This document shows, in pieces, positions 33,920 to 46,202 of a DNA stretch of 64,000 nucleotides (position 1 is the stretch's first letter; every line of letters begins with the position of its first letter). The notes beneath the pieces are model-generated. The model saw nothing but the letters and a program-made list of their open reading frames with translations. It was not told the origin of the DNA and searched no databases. The translations under genes and the position numbers were made by a program. This stretch comes from Panopea generosa (Eukaryota; Mollusca; Bivalvia; Adapedonta; Hiatellidae): the NCBI GenBank assembly GCA_029582155.1, contig CM055900.1, positions 48,456,736 to 48,520,735 of the forward strand, read 5' to 3'.

Positions 33920-36900
33920 CTAGAATAAAAAAAACATGTAATTTTAATATATTCGATAAAGTATTATAGTGATAAATTGGTAAAATATTTTTTAGAATAG
34001 AGAATTTTATTAGCAGCTTTGTTATTGAATGATCATGAATGTAACGAACATGTCATAATTGATTCTGCAATGTTTTTTACTGCCACTTTGCAACAGTTGA
34101 CAAATGTATTTCGTAAACGGCTCATAAAGGGAATGAAATGAACAGTTGATAAACTTTAAAGATTTTTTTGTCGTGTTAGAGGAGGTAGAGAGGATGAAAG
34201 AGACGATGGTACAAATCATCTTTGACACCAACCACAGTAAAATATCACTCGTATCAGTATGAGCAAAACTTTACATAGAACTGCCTTATCTAGTTTTCTT
34301 TTTTATTTTGACCTATTATTCAACATTAGGAAAATGTGTTCTTTATTATTCCAGGACAGAACTGGTTGTCTGTCTACCATTCTATCAGATATATTGCCCT
34401 TGATCGACATTACCATTAATTTGTTTGTATTATCCTGATCAAATTTTCCGCATTGTATCGTTCGTCCATACAAATCATTAGAATTGGTAGAATTGATGTG
34501 AAAACAATTCCATATAATACAATCATGCGGTCTGCGATATCCCAGTGTGATTATTCATAACCTTATTTACAACCTGGCGGTTACACAGACGAAAGGTTAT
34601 CCTCCTAAACAGCGAGCTAGACATCGTATGTAACGAAGCAGCAATACTATTGTGAAAATATGCATTTGTTTATTTTATGTCTCTAATTTAAAAGATAATT
34701 TTAAGAAATGTAAACATGATTACATGTATCATCGTCTCTTTCACCACATCTACCTCTAACAACGTTTTACACTGAAACCACAACTTTAGAATTAACTACC
34801 AACACCACCATCATCTCTATTACCCTCTCAAACATATTGCCTTCCATACACATATCTCTACCAATATCATCACTGTCATCTCAACATCAGCCGTCCAAAA
34901 ATTAACATCTCGTACACCGCTACCCTCTCCACCGGATCCACCACAACGTCTACAATACCCATCACATTCCATCACATTCATTGCTACTACTGCCATTCAC
35001 ATTATAATCCACACCAATGTCCTGACCTTATCCCTACTACTATGTCATCACCCATGCCACCCCCTTACAAAGTCTACAAAACCATCTTTACCAGCACTAC
35101 CTCAACAAGCCATTTCTACCTCCATCCGCAACCGTTTCTACCACGATAACCACAATCAGCTATTCAACATTTATCACTACCATCTCTATTTAACCCGCCA
35201 TACTTAAAGTCCACGCATTAAACATCGTTACCGCTACCATTACCAATATTTTATCTTGCACTATTACCATTTTTATCTATATAACGCTGCCATTCATCCA
35301 CACAACACTACCTTATCAACTATCATGAACGTTTCCATCACTACCCACAAAATAAATACTACCACTTTTACCATCCATTGCCATCAGTATCTTAATTACG
35401 AGGCCACTCCGCGCAGCTATCAAATACATCTCTACTTCCACCAGAATAACGAACTCTATTGATAACACAACTGTATTTTAAACCACAATCTACACACTAT
35501 AACTACCATACCACCATTATCAAAACATCGAATAAGTCGAACACCTTCTCCACCAGAGCAACACAGATATCACAACCATCTCAATCACAAACACAACTGA
35601 CGTTTCTACCTTCATACATACATTGTGTTACATATGATTTCATTGTTATTGTAGATAAATCAGATATTTAATGAAGAATAAGTGTTTTGAAGATGTCGTT
35701 TCTAATCCAGATAATGCATCTGGCTAATCTAATAATCCGTTAACATTTCAAATAATCTTTCACAGACAAAAAGAGGCCGACTATTGATAAATACCAAGAC
35801 ATGCCTAAAGGTAAAATAATTTGCAACAGAACCGGTGATTGTACTAATAGAACATTTAAAGCAATTAAGTCGACTGTTGCAATTTAGAAACATGTCATTA
35901 CTTGCTTTTTAGAATGCCTTGCTGGAATGAAATGCGTATTTCTGTGAAGATAAAGGCTGGTTTAATTATCTTGCACCATTCATTGAACACTTAAAGCCAT
36001 GTAGTTAAGAAATTGTATTAAATTAAGGAATGTTTGTCTCGGGAAGGAACACTTTATTACTTTAATTTAAAACAAACTGTCTCCAAATTTTTTAAACATA
36101 ATCAGCACTTGAAATTGTTAGCGAATGTGACTAATGATTCGTTCCTTAATTCAAACGAATTATTTAAAACAGAAAGTCCCGAGATCCAAGAAACAAAACT
36201 AGAATAATCAATTGATCGAATATTAATTACTATCCTTGACTGAGTAAGAAGTTGCTTATGTATAATACGTACAGTCACCCATATGACACAGATGTTGCGA
36301 CATGCCAAATTAATGACTTAATTTAAAATCATATCAATATGTAGTGTCATACTATAAATGTAACTCCCATAACTAAATAGTTTAGTCTAAATATTTCATA
36401 TAACTGATATAGACGAATATATTTTCCCACACTATTGAATATAGTATCGATGCAGGTCAAAGTTTTTTGTCATATGTTGTGTAGAATAAACAGAAATATT
36501 TGTCTGTAACATTATTTGAACAGTCCCTTCTCTGCCATGTCAAAGTGTCAAAATCAAACATAAAATTAATGTCAAATGTCAAAATATCAAGGAGAAAAAC
36601 TATATAAGAATTATTTTCTTTCGTTTCAATCCTATTACTTTATATTTTGCGGAATATGCTGTACATAATTTATGAATAAAATATGTTGAAACCAAAATAT
36701 CAAAAGTTGAACTAATTTCATACATGTCAAAACAAGAATATTACATCTATAGTCGTTTAAATGTACGTTATATATATATAATATGGCATGATTTATGAGG
36801 ATGACCAATATTGCATATCGTACTATTTCATTTTATTATAAATAGAGGTTAATCGTTTGCTATATAATGGCATTTATAAAATTTTAATGTTAATAAAACA

Positions 36901-37945
36901 TTCATGTAATTCATAAGGTGGCTATATTTTTCGACTACCTTTTTTCATGTACACAATTTTCATGTTATGCTAGATGTATAATCGAATTTATACAAGTAGC
37001 AGCATCACCACTTAATATTACGAGGAACATTTAAAATAAATAATGAAATAAAACACATCATCATTTAATTTAGCTTCAAATACATAAATGAATGAACAAT
37101 CATATTTATAAATTCATTCTAACACGGAACGGTTTCCTTCACGCTCTATCTTTACTCGTATATTTTGCATTTTCTCCATTTTGTAGAACTGTCTCATCTG
37201 GGGGCCGTTTCACAAACGTTTGTATTTTTACGAACTTCGTAATGTAAATTTTAAAGCTACGCCCCCCCCCCCTCCCCCACGGGAAATTCATTTGGTGTTT
37301 CGCTTACACCATTTCACTAAGTTTCATATTAAGTCTTTTAAATAATATTCATTTTTAAATTTGCATACATACTGCGCCAGTGACATGTTTCTCTGTGTCA
37401 CATTTTGTACGTTCGAAAATCCTAAGACTTACGAAGGTTAGTGAAATGGACCCCTGTTATATAAACACAACAGCCTATACGCTTCATACAACCGGGATAT
37501 TTAATGATCTTGGGCTAAGAACTGTCAATGAGTATTTTGTAAATCTTGATATTTCTAATAAAATGTGACTTAACAAGTATCAGGAACATGTCTTACTAAT
37601 AGTATCCCTCTACCACTTAGGCATTTGTTATACTGAAACGATTGGAACCACCTCATGAATTAAGCTACGTTTGAATGTTGTTTTAGTTGTGTAATGGCAC
37701 ATCGGAATATTCAGTCAGCTTAATCGAGTCAAAAAAAGTGTTATAAAATAGTGTCATAAAATTAACGGAACGTTGCGAAAATGTGTCAGTGTTGCTTATT
37801 GTTGTCGAGACACCAAAGGTTCAATTTAATGTAGAGGTCAATCTAAATAGAGCATATCTAAAATGTTAAAATAATTAGTTATTACTTAGTATGCATATGT
37901 GTATTGAAGATATATTCTGAATACATGATAAAAAGAGGTACTTAC
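33920..37945 (-). other. Aquaporin intron 1, with a G-poor tract
   Basis: A 4026-bp intron running GTAAGT to TTCTAG on the minus strand. It contains a C homopolymer near 37262-37276 and a long G-poor stretch at about 34735-35600. No exon-like block with aquaporin similarity is visible inside, so exons 1 and 2 appear adjacent. Confidence 0.9.
34735..35600. repeat. G-poor ACC/ATC-rich degenerate simple-sequence tract
   Basis: For about 870 bp the plus strand is almost devoid of G and consists of A, C and T in degenerate triplets such as ACC, ATC, CAC and TAC. It lies inside aquaporin intron 1, so the pre-mRNA would carry a C-poor, GU-rich tract. It looks like an old trinucleotide microsatellite (ACC/ATC) decayed by point change. 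Short open frames in it reflect the lack of G (few TGA or TAG stops) and are not genes. Confidence 0.75.
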
Positions 37946-38500
37946 CGCAAACAAATGTCCCAGACACACTGACAATCCAACTGACAGCGACCTTGAGCCC
38001 ATGTCAACTCGTTTTGGTTCAAGATTAGCAAAGTACGTAAACACTAATACGAACGTCACCATAAACTCAACTGCAAATGCCTGTCCTGGCCCTACACCTT
38101 CCTTTATGAATGTTACACCGAGTGTTCCATGATACATTTTAGGCGTAGATCCGTATAAAATTCCTGCCCCGGCTAATGCACCCAAACCTTGGGCAATAAT
38201 GTAACACACCGTTCGAGCTACACCCATTTTCCCGGTCGCTAACATTGCAATTGTTACAGCAGGATTCATGTTTGCCCCACTTATATGCCCTACGCATTGC
38301 ATCAGTGTAGCTTGTGCAAGGCCAAATGTCAATGCAACTTTGAGATATGTGTCTTGAGATGGTACCCGGATATGAGTTAGGGAACCACATCCTACGAATA
38401 CATAAATCAGTGTAATGAGAAACTCGCACCGTACAGACTTCCAGAAAGAAAACGATCCTAACTCCTCCTTCAGCGACTTCAGTTTGGATTTTATTGACAT
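37946..38500 (-). CDS. Aquaporin, coding exon 1 (residues 1-185)
   Basis: Encodes the first 185 of 283 residues of a classical aquaporin, a plasma-membrane channel passing water along osmotic gradients. The exon covers membrane segments 1 to 5. It contains the first half-helix motif SGANMNPAVT (NPA at residues 79-81), Phe59 of the aromatic/arginine filter (in TFGLAQAT), the family glutamates Glu26 and Glu145, and His182 of the filter in GHLFA. I start at ATG 38500 because MSIKSKLKSLKEEL followed by FWKSVRCEF has the length of other aquaporin N-termini. The frame stays open to an ATG at 38599, giving 33 extra residues of unlike composition, so an upstream start or an upstream non-coding exon is possible. 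The exon ends GCG|GTAAGT (phase 0). Vertebrate AQP1/AQP2/AQP4 genes split this stretch into two coding exons; here it is one. Family assignment is certain. The exact subtype (AQP1/AQP4-like) and symbol are not. Confidence 0.95.
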
Positions 38501-40560
38501 ATCTGCTCTTAGGCGTCGTGAACCAGCATTAAAGTCATGGTCTCTCAAACAGGAAAACGCATATCTTGTCAATCTTAGCCTATGGTGATGATAAACCAAA
38601 ATATATTCTTTGGGTTGATTTTATTGTTTGATATAAAGGGTGAATTCATCTTCGTGCAAATCTGGAAGAAGAAATATCTTAATATTCATATTTGAATTGA
38701 GCAAGGTAGTAACAAAACTGCAACATAAACCACATGTTCTAATAAAATAACAATAAATCATAAAAATATATGACATATAGCATCACATATGTATTACAAA
38801 AAGCAATAAATCTATCTACAATAAGTCATTGTCTGTTAACCGAAATTTGGACGCAAGAGTTAAATATGCGCCTGATATGTATTGGAATAACATTCGATAA
38901 TACGTATAATAAGTTTCATAATATCTAATTACATCTCATGAATATATTCAATAAAACCGAATCTGCTATTTATTGTTTGCAAACTATGATTCCATGGAAT
39001 CATTTTATAGTTGTCTGTTTGGACGTGTTTGCCGATGGTTACTGAAATGCTGTATCTACACTTTTTGAAATATACTACAAGTGCAGCTTGTGTTTATACA
39101 TAAAATAGTTTCATTTCGTACGTTTATCCGAAATTAATTGTAAATACAATTGACCGGACGCGCGCTGTCCATCAAACAAGTCGATAATCCAAACAACAAT
39201 CGATATTTTGCTACACTGCCATTTTCCTTAGACAAAAAAAACACAGACGATGTCTAAGTAAACACTGTATTATATGTACTTGGACAACAATGCTACGTGG
39301 CCAGATTGCGGAACGATAGTTGATAACCCGCCATGTCAGTTGGGAAATTAACACAACTTCTTGTCGATGTATTGTAATTTTAGTTTCACATTCAAATGCA
39401 CTGCCAATAATTGTATTGTACTTCTAAGTTTAGTTTCAAATTCAAATACAATAACAATAATTGAACTTAACAAGTAAGCAAATCTCCAATTTGCCTTTTC
39501 TAACGTTATATCGACCCGTTCCAGTGTGTAAATATTTTATTGGAATTAAAAGTCAAATGTGGTCATGTTACTATCATATTCTAACAACTTCAAATTCCCA
39601 GAACTTCCTTGGGAATTACAAATACAACTTGAGTTACGACAGAATACAAGTTTATATCCTGGAAATGACATCTACTGATGCTAGGCGACATAACTAGTTT
39701 ATTTTACGAGAGTTATATCGAACATGTCGGATGTTTTTCAGATAGTTTTCTCTTTAAGAAGATACGTCATGGTGTTGTTAAATGTTACAACAGCTGGATG
39801 GCTCATTCATCAAATTGAATACAAGCGTAAAATTCACGTTGCATGTATATGTATTATACGTAATGGGTCATTTTCTCAGGCCTTATTTAATAGTTAACAC
39901 TTTTTTTTTATTTATTAATGTTCCTATTCCGGGTTTGACACTTAAGCCTGCGAGATATGTTAAAAAGACATGGGACATTCGGCAATGTTTAATTCTATTG
40001 AAGACTTATACTCACGTGTTTTTAAACAATAGATATAAAGTCATATGGTAATATAAATATGTAAATAGTACTATCTGAAACTTGGTATCTAAGAAACTAG
40101 TTTTGATATTCGTTATAAATCGAGTTGAGACACGTTTGAAAATATGAGTAAAACTATCTTCAAAGCGACATATCTAGTATCTGAAGATATTTCTTTGATG
40201 ACGGAATAAACTACTTGTTTATGAAAGACAACATTTCGTAAACTCTCATGGCCCCCGATGCATTTATAGCAGTCGCTACCTCTCCTTAACGTGAATAAAT
40301 CGTGTTTTAAATCTAAATCTACTGATCGGTAGTTCTTACATGCAATTCAGCTAACAAAAATTATCGTAAAATTCCGTTTCAATCGTATATACTCGACCGA
40401 TTCCGCCATCCTTCAATTCTATAACGGTTAATAAATATGTACAAAGATATAAATGTACAAATGGACAAACACATCTTTTTGGTGGAACCTCTGATTTTTT
40501 AGTTATAAGCCGTTCATGCAGACCAAAAGAAAAAAATAATGCTGCCAGGAAAATGAACAA
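38501..40560. other. Upstream region of the aquaporin
   Basis: Likely holds the promoter and any 5' untranslated exon of the minus-strand aquaporin; I could not pinpoint a core promoter. A degenerate direct repeat (TTAGTTTCACATTCAAATGC / TTAGTTTCAAATTCAAATAC, then CAATAATTG) is at 39380-39460. Plus-strand open frames at 39461-40051 lack recognisable domains. Confidence 0.4.
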
Positions 40561-40564
40561 AAAT

Positions 40565-40635
40565 ATAATTCTTGTTATGGAATTCGATCTCTGGTCAACC
40601 GAGCGACAATCCGCAGATATAACCTCTATGCTATA
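40565..40635 (-). mobile_element. tRNA-like SINE head
   Basis: The minus strand has TATAGCATAGAGGTTATATC (good box A) and CAGAGATCGAATTCC (box B) about 30 bases later. No matching acceptor stem, so more likely a SINE relic than a tRNA gene. Confidence 0.45.
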
Positions 40636-40639
40636 CAGG

Positions 40640-41760
40640 ATGATTTTCTTTAGCGGTATATCTAAGTTAAAAAAGTTTCCGCTTACCCGGCTTTAACCAA
40701 TGATACCCGGGAATTGCTCGACGTTCACGGGTATAACTACTACATAAATTTCGTTATTCCATGAGTCAGGTTTAATTCAAATATTGGCGATAGAAGCTAG
40801 TTTAAATACATTTTTCGCGACGACAAACAACGGACACACTAGACATTATCCAGGTAGTCACAATTTATACAAAATATTGCCATTATGTCAATTGTTTGGA
40901 TTGATTTGACGGACATAAATACTCGTTTTGTCGCTTTAATTCTTATCTGTATATGCTACTTCCATGTTTCTATCATACCTATATAAACTAGCGAATATTC
41001 TTTTTGACATAGATGACCGTTCAACTGTGGGTGTGTTTTTCTCTTTCTTAAATGAAAACAAAATTAAGGACCGGTTTATATTATATGGTATTTTAATTTA
41101 TATCGTAGTATGAAGATACGTTATTTTTTTTTAAAAATAGTATGAAGTGAAATATCGTAGGTCACTTTAAATAACCTGAAAACTAGTATTTTATCCTCAG
41201 TTAGGTATAATCAAATAGGTACTGTTATTGGTTTGGTCAGTGAATTATTAATTTTAGTTGCACTGAACAAGTATTAACATTTCATTCGTGAAATATGAAC
41301 ATGTTAATTCGAATAAAATATGGTTTATATACGTTTTCGTTACTCGAAATGTGATAATATCATTTATGATTTAACTGTTGTTTTTTTTCTGTTTTTTTTT
41401 AATAGGAATCTCACTTTGTAAAAACGTACCTATTGATTTCAGATTGATTGTCAAGAAAGCTCACGGTTTATATAAATCGCTCTCAAGTCCGATCCCTTGG
41501 TAGAACCAGTACTGTGTGGTCAGTATTTTTTTTTAACCTTTAACCTCTGGCGCGAACGGCCAACACTATATCCAATACACATAACTGCCTCGCTACTGCC
41601 TCGCTTTATATATTAGAGACCAAATAATATTGCTCGACAACAGAATAACACGTAAACCTGTACTTAGGGTGTGGTGGGCATTACTTATTTTTCTCGTTTT
41701 AGAACTAAACAAAACTTTGTTATTTTATTTTCTATATTACGGTCCATGACTCTATATAAC
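40640..41760. other. Intergenic DNA with a weak SINE relic
   Basis: Only a weak SINE-like stretch at 41460-41600 (see 18940-19100) is noted. Confidence 0.35.
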
Positions 41761-41765
41761 CCCTT

Positions 41766-41975
41766 TATTTTAAATTTATTTGTTTTACTTCATTTGTGAA
41801 AAAAGTTATTACAACTTACATAAATCTGGTTCGACGTCTTACTGAGTATACACAGTACTAAGCATATGCGAATAAAACGGATTTGCTCAAGGAGACCACA
41901 CATGGCCGTTGGAGGAGTGAACCCATGACCCTTGATCCTGGGTTTTATGTTTTCCCACTGGATCACGCGCTCCAC
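41766..41975 (-). mobile_element. tRNA-derived SINE, copy 2
   Basis: On the minus strand it starts GTGGAGCGCGTGATCCAGTG, has box B-like ATGGGTTCACTCCTCC, CTTGAGCAAATCC, GCATATGCTTAGTACT, and a tail TCACAAATGAAGTAAAACAA then ATAAATTTAAAATAAA. All parts match the SINE at 931-1141 in order, so the family is about 210 bp long. Confidence 0.85.
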
Positions 41976-41979
41976 ACAA

Positions 41980-42540
41980 AATTTTCATTTTATCATAATA
42001 TGTGTCATATATATTCTATAATCAACCAAACATTATCAAACAAATTAGAATTATTCATTTCGAAGGAAAGTTAAAATGCTGAGATCGAATTAAAAGAATA
42101 ACATAATTATTTGTTTAAAAAAAATCTGTAACAGTTAATGAATACGACGTTGTTTTGTTCACTATGAGAATGATGGTAAAAAACACAAATTCACCGGAAA
42201 TATAATTACAGGAAATATAATAGTTTTTAGACAGACACTTCACAATTAATTCAATCAATAGCATTGCGTGCTTCAATTAGGTTGACAATATCCGTAGATT
42301 TATGTTTTGTAGTATAATCAGAAATACTTGATAGCTTTGACGGCAGAAAAACGTTATATTCAGGATGCGAACCGCTATTTATTATAAAGATAGCACAAAC
42401 CACGCATATCTGTAACTAATGACATGAAAAATGTGCCCCTTGTAGTTAAACACGATGGGGTTAAACATAATAATTCAATTTATTAGAGGCATCTGTTTTG
42501 TATCCAAAATTGTATTCTCAATTGTGTATGATTAAACACC
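41980..42540. other. AT-rich DNA without recognised features
   Basis: Nothing supportable is seen. Confidence 0.4.
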
Positions 42541-42549
42541 ATTATAATA

Positions 42550-45000
42550 AACAAAAAGCCAAAGAGGGCCTGGGGACGCTCTACTGGCTCTTAATGGCCA
42601 TAGCACTTTTAGAAATTTCACAATATTAATCCTTTTTGGGGGTCGTCTTATGGATAATTACCCCCACCACACCTGGGTCATGTTGAATAAAAAATAAATT
42701 GTTATGAAAAGGAAATACTTTAAATTCCCACACCATTCATTTGTAGTACCCGTACAGAACCCTTATACATCCCAGCCCCTTAATTTGTCAAAACTTCAAT
42801 CACCCACTCTTCGGGATTGGTTATGAGCTGAAATCTTTGATTTTAAACATATTTTTTTTGTACAAATAGATGCGAACATTCCCTATATATCATAGCCACT
42901 TGCTTTGCAGAATCACCAATCTGATTGTAAGGATAATTTATATCATATATGAACAAGGTTGACAGAAATGTTATTGAGAGGAAGATTTATAAAAATGTCC
43001 AATTTTAACCACATTGCCCCCGTGCCCCTGGCCTCTGATAGAAATTCAATCCTCTTTATTAATGAACATAATCAAATTAACTGTTATTAGACAATGCTTT
43101 AGATCTCAAATTTAACAACATATTTACACAAATGGACAACACATGAGAATATTCCATTTTCCCATAGTATTCTTATGTAAAACTCAAAGTCCCCTTAGAT
43201 GGCTTCTATACATCCAAGTTCACCTCGATTTGTACACTTATATTTTTTTATCATAGGGATAATTTATATCAAAAGTGAAAAGAATTCACTGACCAGTTGA
43301 TAAGAATAAGGTTTATGAAAATGTTGAATACTAACAATTTTGTGACCCCACCTGATCCCTTTTGGAAATTCAATCCTTCTTATTGAACAAAATATTATTT
43401 GTTATGACTAAAAGGTGCTTAAGAACTCAAATTGAATAACAATAAAATCATATATGGATGAAAAATTAGAATTTTCCCGTTGTATTCCTATATAAAACTC
43501 AAAGTCCCCTTACAGGGCCCCTATAAATACAAGTCTCTTAATTTGTATAAACTTTAAACCCATACTCATTGGGATAATATATATAGCAAATATGAACACA
43601 TTTGAATGACCGGTTGTTGAGAAGAAGATTTTGGAAGAATTTCTATTTGAACCCTATTTTGACCCCCATCCCCGGTCCCTTATGGAAAGTCAGTTTTCTT
43701 TATTGAACAAAATTTTATTTCCTAAGCACCAAATGATGCTTTAGAAATCAAATTGAACAATAATTTTGTCAAAAAGAATGAAAAAATGAGAATTTTCTCA
43801 AAGTATCCCTATGTCAAATACTAAGTCCCTTTACAGAGCCCCTATAACTATTTGCCCCTTAATTTTTATCTTCATTCAAACCCTACACATAGGAATAATT
43901 CATTCCAACTATGAACAAATTTGACTGACCGGTTCTGAAGAAAACGCTTTTTGTAATTCCCAATTTTTACACTTTTGGGGCCCCTCCTGAATCATTAAGA
44001 CAGTGGAACCGAGTAATTGTGAAAAACCTGAACCTCCTTGACTGAACAATGCTTCTGTGGAAATATCGGCATAATCAGTTCATTTAAAAAAAAAGTTTAA
44101 TATAATAACATGTGTCCCCAAACTGAACCCTCGGGGCGGGGTCATTTTTAACCCCAGGAACACCATTTGAACAAATCTAATAGAACTATAGTTGGTTATC
44201 ATAACTACATAAATATTTACAAAATCTGTTAAGCGGTTCATGGGAAAAGTATTTTTTAAGTTAAGGACTATGTTTAGTAACAGTGGCCATCTTGAATTTC
44301 AGATCGAAAAAAAGAAGTTCTTCTGTATAGTCCCCTATGTAATAGAAACATACATGTGAAGTTTGAGTTTAATTGGCCAGGTGGTTTCTGAGAAAGTGCT
44401 GTTAACGGACGACAGACGACGTACGACAGACGACGGACAACGCGCCATCGCATTAGCCCTTCTGTACGGTGTTCCGTTTGGAGCATCGTATTTTTATTTT
44501 ACCCCCAAACCACAATGCTCGAAACCACGATGATGAAAGTTGAAACTACGATGTTGAAAGATGAAAGTCGAAACCACGATAGTGAAAGTCGAAACTACGA
44601 TGATGAAAGTCGAAAGTACGATGATGAAAGTCGAAACCACGAAGATGAAAGTCGAAACTACGAGGATGAAAGTCAAAAGTACGATAGTGAAAGTCGAAAC
44701 CACGATTGTGAAAGTCGAAACTACGATGATGAAAGTCGAAAGTCGAAACTACAATTGTGAAAGTCGAAACCACGATGATAAAAACGCGAAATTACATCGC
44801 GTTTTCACTTTCGTAGTTTCGTGATTTCATGTTTTATTCATCGTAGTTTCGTATTTTCACCATCGTGATTTCGACTTTTACCATCGTGGTTTCGACGTTC
44901 GACTTTCGTGGTATGGGGTTCAGAAATAAAATACGCGATGGTCCAAATGGAACAACGTACTTCTGACCTTTAGCTTCTTGCTTACTATTGATTTTTTTTA
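42550..45000 (+). mobile_element. Long dispersed repeat with internal array of about 320-bp units
   Basis: Begins near GGGCCTGGGGACGCTCTACT and ends in a terminal module (43920-44464) shared with 30340-30895. Between them, a unit of 315-326 bp recurs about four times; the landmark GGATAATTTATAT lies at 42931, 43257, 43572 and 43892 and CTCAAAGTCCCCTTA-type sequence at about 43183, 43498 and 43821. Terminal module plus variable internal tandem units recalls pearl-type (Helitron-like) elements of bivalves, but classification is inference. A foldback element is inserted at 44465-44959. No coding capacity. Confidence 0.7.
44465..44959. mobile_element. Foldback element with 21-bp internal repeats, 6-bp TSD
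   Basis: Left end TACGGTGTTCCGTTTGGAGC, right end GTCCAAATGGAACAACGTA: 24-base terminal inverted repeats with 21 matches. The left arm continues with about twelve 21-bp units (GAAAGTCGAAACTACGATGA plus T) at 44519-44770; the right arm (44800-44920) carries their reverse complement (ATCGTAGTTTCGTATTTTCA type), so the element can fold on itself. CTTCTG lies directly outside both ends (44459-44464, 44960-44965). The uninterrupted repeat at about 30872-30878 has CTTCTG once, so this is a real insertion with a 6-bp target duplication. Open frames on both strands are repeat artefacts. Confidence 0.85.
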
Positions 45001-45004
45001 TTAT

Positions 45005-45960
45005 TTTCTAAACAAATACGTTTTAACGTTTTCTAAGAGCAGTGTGACGTCATACTAGCCATACATTTTGGGAGTACGACCGCGAGATGAAATATAACTA
45101 TTTCGTATCGGTAAATTGGTTGATATCCTTATCTGGTGTGCGAAAAATAAAGTATAGTTAGAAAAGTAGTAGTAACTGTGACGTTTGACAGGAACAATTA
45201 ATTATGCATGTTTTGATGCAGTCAATGTGCCATACAAAAGTATATACCGAATATATTATTAATATAAGTGTTTATTGTTATGTAATGCAAGGTATATCTT
45301 ACAGTTCTACTATATTATCTATTATGTAAGAGTACAAATAGTTAAGTAATAGATAAATATGTATTAGTCTTACTCAAACATGATCTTTTTAAAGTAAAGA
45401 ACGCAACCAGTATTTGTTACATAAATAGTTAGAAAATAAATTGAATAATATTATTTTCCAAAATATTCTTGATTTTATTAAATAAGGTCCAAATGAATGC
45501 ATGAATAAAACATAAATAGATCATTAAATTGAATTAAATCTCAACTAGTATAGTTTTGTTAAGCAATAAATCTAAACATTTAACAATAATAACTTATAAC
45601 ATTAATGTTATGGTATAAAAATGTTAATTTAATCAGATGTATAATTGACACTTAATAATGCTTGATTTTAATTATAATTCACTAAATACGTGTTTGTATT
45701 TTGTATTTTGCGACTTACACCTTATATGACAACAAACTTTTTATCTTGTATCGTGTTCGAACATTTATTGGATGAATACATTATTTTAAAAATACTTTAA
45801 TTTACCGATTTAATGATATGTCTTCTGCTTGTTACGAGTTAAAATTTAAATTAAATTGATACAAGTACCTGAGAAAATCCATTCAAATCTGTAATAACTC
45901 AGTGTAAATGCAATATATCCGATAAGAACAAATTCACGAACTTGACTTTTTTCACACATT
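45005..45960. other. AT-rich DNA without recognised features
   Basis: Nothing supportable is seen. Confidence 0.4.
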
Positions 45961-45999
45961 TTTTTAATGCGATTTAACTCATTTCCAACACATTTAAAG

Positions 46000-46160
46000 T
46001 TATATATGGCATATTCAACTTTATTAATGGAGGAAGACCTTACAAACTATCTCACATAAAGATTTTGGAGCTAGTTGGACTCGAACCTACGATCCTGACG
46101 GTAAGAGGTAAATGATATTGAGACGGCGCATTAGATCAATCGGCCACGGAGGATTCATTT
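46000..46160 (-). mobile_element. tRNA-like SINE
   Basis: The minus strand reads CCGTGGCCGATTGATCTAAT (box A of Leu/Ser-tRNA type), then GTAGGTTCGAGTCCAACTAG (strong box B), followed by a body resembling 6400-6530 (GCATATTCAACTTTATTAAT here, GCATATCCACTTTAATTGGC there). Confidence 0.6.
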
Positions 46161-46202
46161 TCACACATACATGATTCATATTCGTTACTTTTTATTGATG
46201 AT

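Noticed and set aside
35256-35671. Thr/His-rich plus-strand frames in the aquaporin intron
   Set aside because: G-poor sequence has few TGA or TAG stops; composition explains the frames.
40351-40560. 69-codon minus-strand frame with a hydrophobic start
   Set aside because: No splice context, no motif, and AT-rich composition makes a hydrophobic start likely by chance.
44494-44824. Several overlapping open frames on both strands
   Set aside because: All lie in the 21-bp repeats of the foldback element, and the translated repeats mirror each other.
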